Source: Betaproteobacteria bacterium (GTDB taxonomy: Bacteria > Pseudomonadota > Gammaproteobacteria > Burkholderiales > SG8-41). From it: 53,313 nucleotides of DNA. The notes under the pieces are model-generated. The model was not told the DNA's origin. It did not search any database and was given only the letters and a program-made list of their open reading frames with translations. Positions 51,868 through 53,313 of this stretch are shown in pieces (the first letter of the stretch is position 1; each line of letters starts with the position of its first letter). The position numbers and the translations under genes were made by a program. The stretch covers positions 1 through 53,313 of the forward strand of contig JANYDM010000092.1 of NCBI GenBank assembly GCA_025363575.1, read 5' to 3'.

Positions 51868-52866
51868 TCACTTCGCTTCACGCGGACGGTTCTGTACTGC
51901 CTTCAGCACTTTTGCCCACTTCTGCTGGTCCTGAACGAGAAATGCGCTGAATTCAGCCGGGGCGTTGCCGACCGGTTCGGCGCCGGCGCCGACGATGCGT
52001 TCGCGCACTTCGGGGAGATTGACCACGCGCATGATGTCGTTTGCGAGCTTGTTGAGCGTCGCTTCCGGAATTGCCGCGGGTCCAAACAGCCCGTACCAGC
52101 CGACGACACTGTATCCCGCAACGCCGGCTTCGGCTATCGTCGGCACGCCGGGATATAGCGAAGTGCGCTGCGGGGCGGTGACACCCAGCGGGCGCAGCTT
52201 CCCGGACTTGACGTGTGGCAATGCTGCCGCAGTTGTGGGAAAAGACAAATCCACCTGGCCGCTCAATAAGTCGATCAGCGCCTGACCCGAGCCTTTATAC
52301 GGAACGTGCACAAACCGCGTGCCGGTCATCGTCTGCAGCAGTTCGCCTGAAAGATGGCCGGGCGAGCCGAATCCGGCCGAAGCCTGCGTGAACGGTTGCG
52401 ATCGCGTCTTCGCCAATGCCAGCAGCTCCTTCATCGTGCGTGCCGGCACGGACGGATGAACGACGAGGACGTTGGGAATATGCGCGACCAGCGACACCGC
52501 CGTGAAATCCTTGAGCGGATCGTACGGCACCTTCTCCTGCAGCAGCGGATTGGTGATGTGCCCTGACGAAGCCATGTACAGCGTATAACCATCGGGCGCC
52601 GCTTTCGCCGTCAGCTCCGCTGCGATTGCGCCATTCGCGCCAGTGCGGTTATCGACGATCACCGACTGTCCCCACGCGTCGGTAAGCCTGGATGCGACGG
52701 CGCGGGCGGCAAGGTCCGTGAATCCGCTGGGTGCGAATCCAACATAGATATGCACGGGCTTGACGGGGAATGCCGGCTGTGCGCGAGTATCGAATGCGAC
52801 GAAGGTCATCAGCATGAGCGCTGCAATCGCGGCGATGCCCGAACGCAGCTCTTTCAGTGATGCCAC
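51868..52866 (-). CDS. Bug/TctC-family receptor (6)
   Basis: A 332-residue receptor: signal peptide (1 to about 30, ending DTRAQP), PVHIYVGFAPSGFTDLAARA, IVDNRTGANGAIAAELTAKA and VPTIAEAGV. Upstream of the CoA-transferase gene in the same direction and 41 bp after a truncated amino-acid-type receptor gene. The PVHIYVGFAPSG loop is an unusual variant of the family's VPFxAGG. Confidence 0.93.
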   Translation of the reverse strand: MASLKELRSGIAAIAALMLMTFVAFDTRAQPAFPVKPVHIYVGFAPSGFTDLAARAVASRLTDAWGQSVIVDNRTGANGAIAAELTAKAAPDGYTLYMASSGHITNPLLQEKVPYDPLKDFTAVSLVAHIPNVLVVHPSVPARTMKELLALAKTRSQPFTQASAGFGSPGHLSGELLQTMTGTRFVHVPYKGSGQALIDLLSGQVDLSFPTTAAALPHVKSGKLRPLGVTAPQRTSLYPGVPTIAEAGVAGYSVVGWYGLFGPAAIPEATLNKLANDIMRVVNLPEVRERIVGAGAEPVGNAPAEFSAFLVQDQQKWAKVLKAVQNRPREAK

Positions 52867-52907
52867 TTCTTTCTCCGACTCATGAAACTGCTGCAGGACA
52901 TTCCCGC

Positions 52908-53313
52908 TTATTTGACCGCTGCTGCGGCGGCGACAGCAGCGCCGTCGATGTGATGCTTTTCAATTAGCTGTGCCACCAAGCCCGACGCTTTGACGTCTTC
53001 GACGAACTCACGCAGGTAAAGGACGCCTGCGTCACGGCCCGCGGGAACCGCCAGCGCCTGCCCGATCGTCATGAACCGGCCGTCGAGCACGCGTGAACCG
53101 GGAAGCCTGGCAGCGACCCTCATGACTTGCTGCCTGACGCTGGCGAGAACGTCCGCATTGCCCGCGATGAATAGCTCGGCCGCGCCGTTCGCGCCCGGCA
53201 CACGCTCCAGCCGCGCGTGCTTCAATGCGCGGCTCAAATACAAGTCCAGCGAACTGCGGGCGGAGACGGCAACACGCACGCCCTCACGGTCAACGTCGGC
53301 GCTGCTGCGAAGC
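52908..53313 (-). CDS. ABC-type amino-acid-like (SBP_bac_3) substrate-binding protein, C-terminal part
   Basis: The frame is open to the right edge, so the N terminus is missing. The visible 134 residues (ending VAAAAAVK) contain VRVAVSARSSLDLYLSRAL (a hinge-like beta-strand/helix of family 3 binding proteins), LFIAGNADVLASVRQQV and LYLREFVEDVKASGLVAQLI, the C-terminal helix of this family. Likely a periplasmic solute receptor; ligand unknown. It probably starts the operon with the next Bug and CoA-transferase genes. Confidence 0.7.
   Translation of the reverse strand, partial: LRSSADVDREGVRVAVSARSSLDLYLSRALKHARLERVPGANGAAELFIAGNADVLASVRQQVMRVAARLPGSRVLDGRFMTIGQALAVPAGRDAGVLYLREFVEDVKASGLVAQLIEKHHIDGAAVAAAAAVK

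Overview
The window is GC-rich, densely coded DNA from a Gram-negative bacterium, most likely a betaproteobacterium. The evidence is a class I PHA set (phaC-phaB-phaR) followed by rimO, a lipoprotein BamD, rluD-pgeF, and six Bug/TctC-type periplasmic receptors, a family greatly expanded in Burkholderiales and relatives. I see no rRNA, CRISPR array, intact insertion sequence or phage.

Layout. (1) 1-16 kb is mostly housekeeping: the 3' end of an acetoacetyl-CoA ligase gene, bamD, rluD-pgeF (4-nt overlap), a ZIP metal transporter, phaC-phaB-phaR, rimO, a YkvA protein, a DinG/YoaA-type iron-sulfur helicase, a YfcE phosphodiesterase, an orphan secretin N-domain protein, and an envelope group (NlpC/P60 peptidase, patatin lipoprotein, MltB transglycosylase). 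(2) 16-28 kb is a catabolic block. A divergent Ldh-type dehydrogenase faces a run of eight co-directional genes: a two-subunit molybdenum hydroxylase whose large and FAD subunits are fused, an orphan NitT/TauT-type receptor, an isopropylmalate/tartrate-type dehydrogenase, an enol-lactonase-like hydrolase, two Bug receptors and a YciI-like protein. A convergent UbiD-family decarboxylase closes it. (3) 28-38 kb is a stress and repair island: a transglutaminase-like protein, a DUF1328 membrane peptide, LigD and Ku preceded by an 8-cysteine mini-protein with a sigma-S-like promoter, small basic and acidic proteins, a metallothionein, a methyltransferase, an MBL-fold protein, gene remnants (response-regulator receiver, MFS transporter), and tRNA-Ser with nearby partial tRNA copies. 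(4) 37.9-40.1 kb returns to core genes: lysC, a small HTH protein and queD. (5) 40-53 kb is a second catabolic block: two MmgE/PrpD proteins, EtfAB, a tricarballylate-dehydrogenase-like flavoprotein, a LysR regulator, four Bug receptors, a family III CoA-transferase and a truncated amino-acid-type receptor.

How the genes may work together. PhaB reduces acetoacetyl-CoA and PhaC polymerises the product; the ligase at the left edge could supply acetoacetyl-CoA, since no phaA lies nearby. Block 5 reads as uptake, dehydrogenation with electrons passed to a dedicated ETF, MmgE/PrpD chemistry and CoA activation of a tricarboxylate-like acid (inference). Block 2 reads as molybdenum-dependent hydroxylation and later oxidation, hydrolysis and decarboxylation of an unidentified aromatic or heterocyclic acid (inference). 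The Ku-LigD operon should repair double-strand breaks by end joining, probably in stationary phase.
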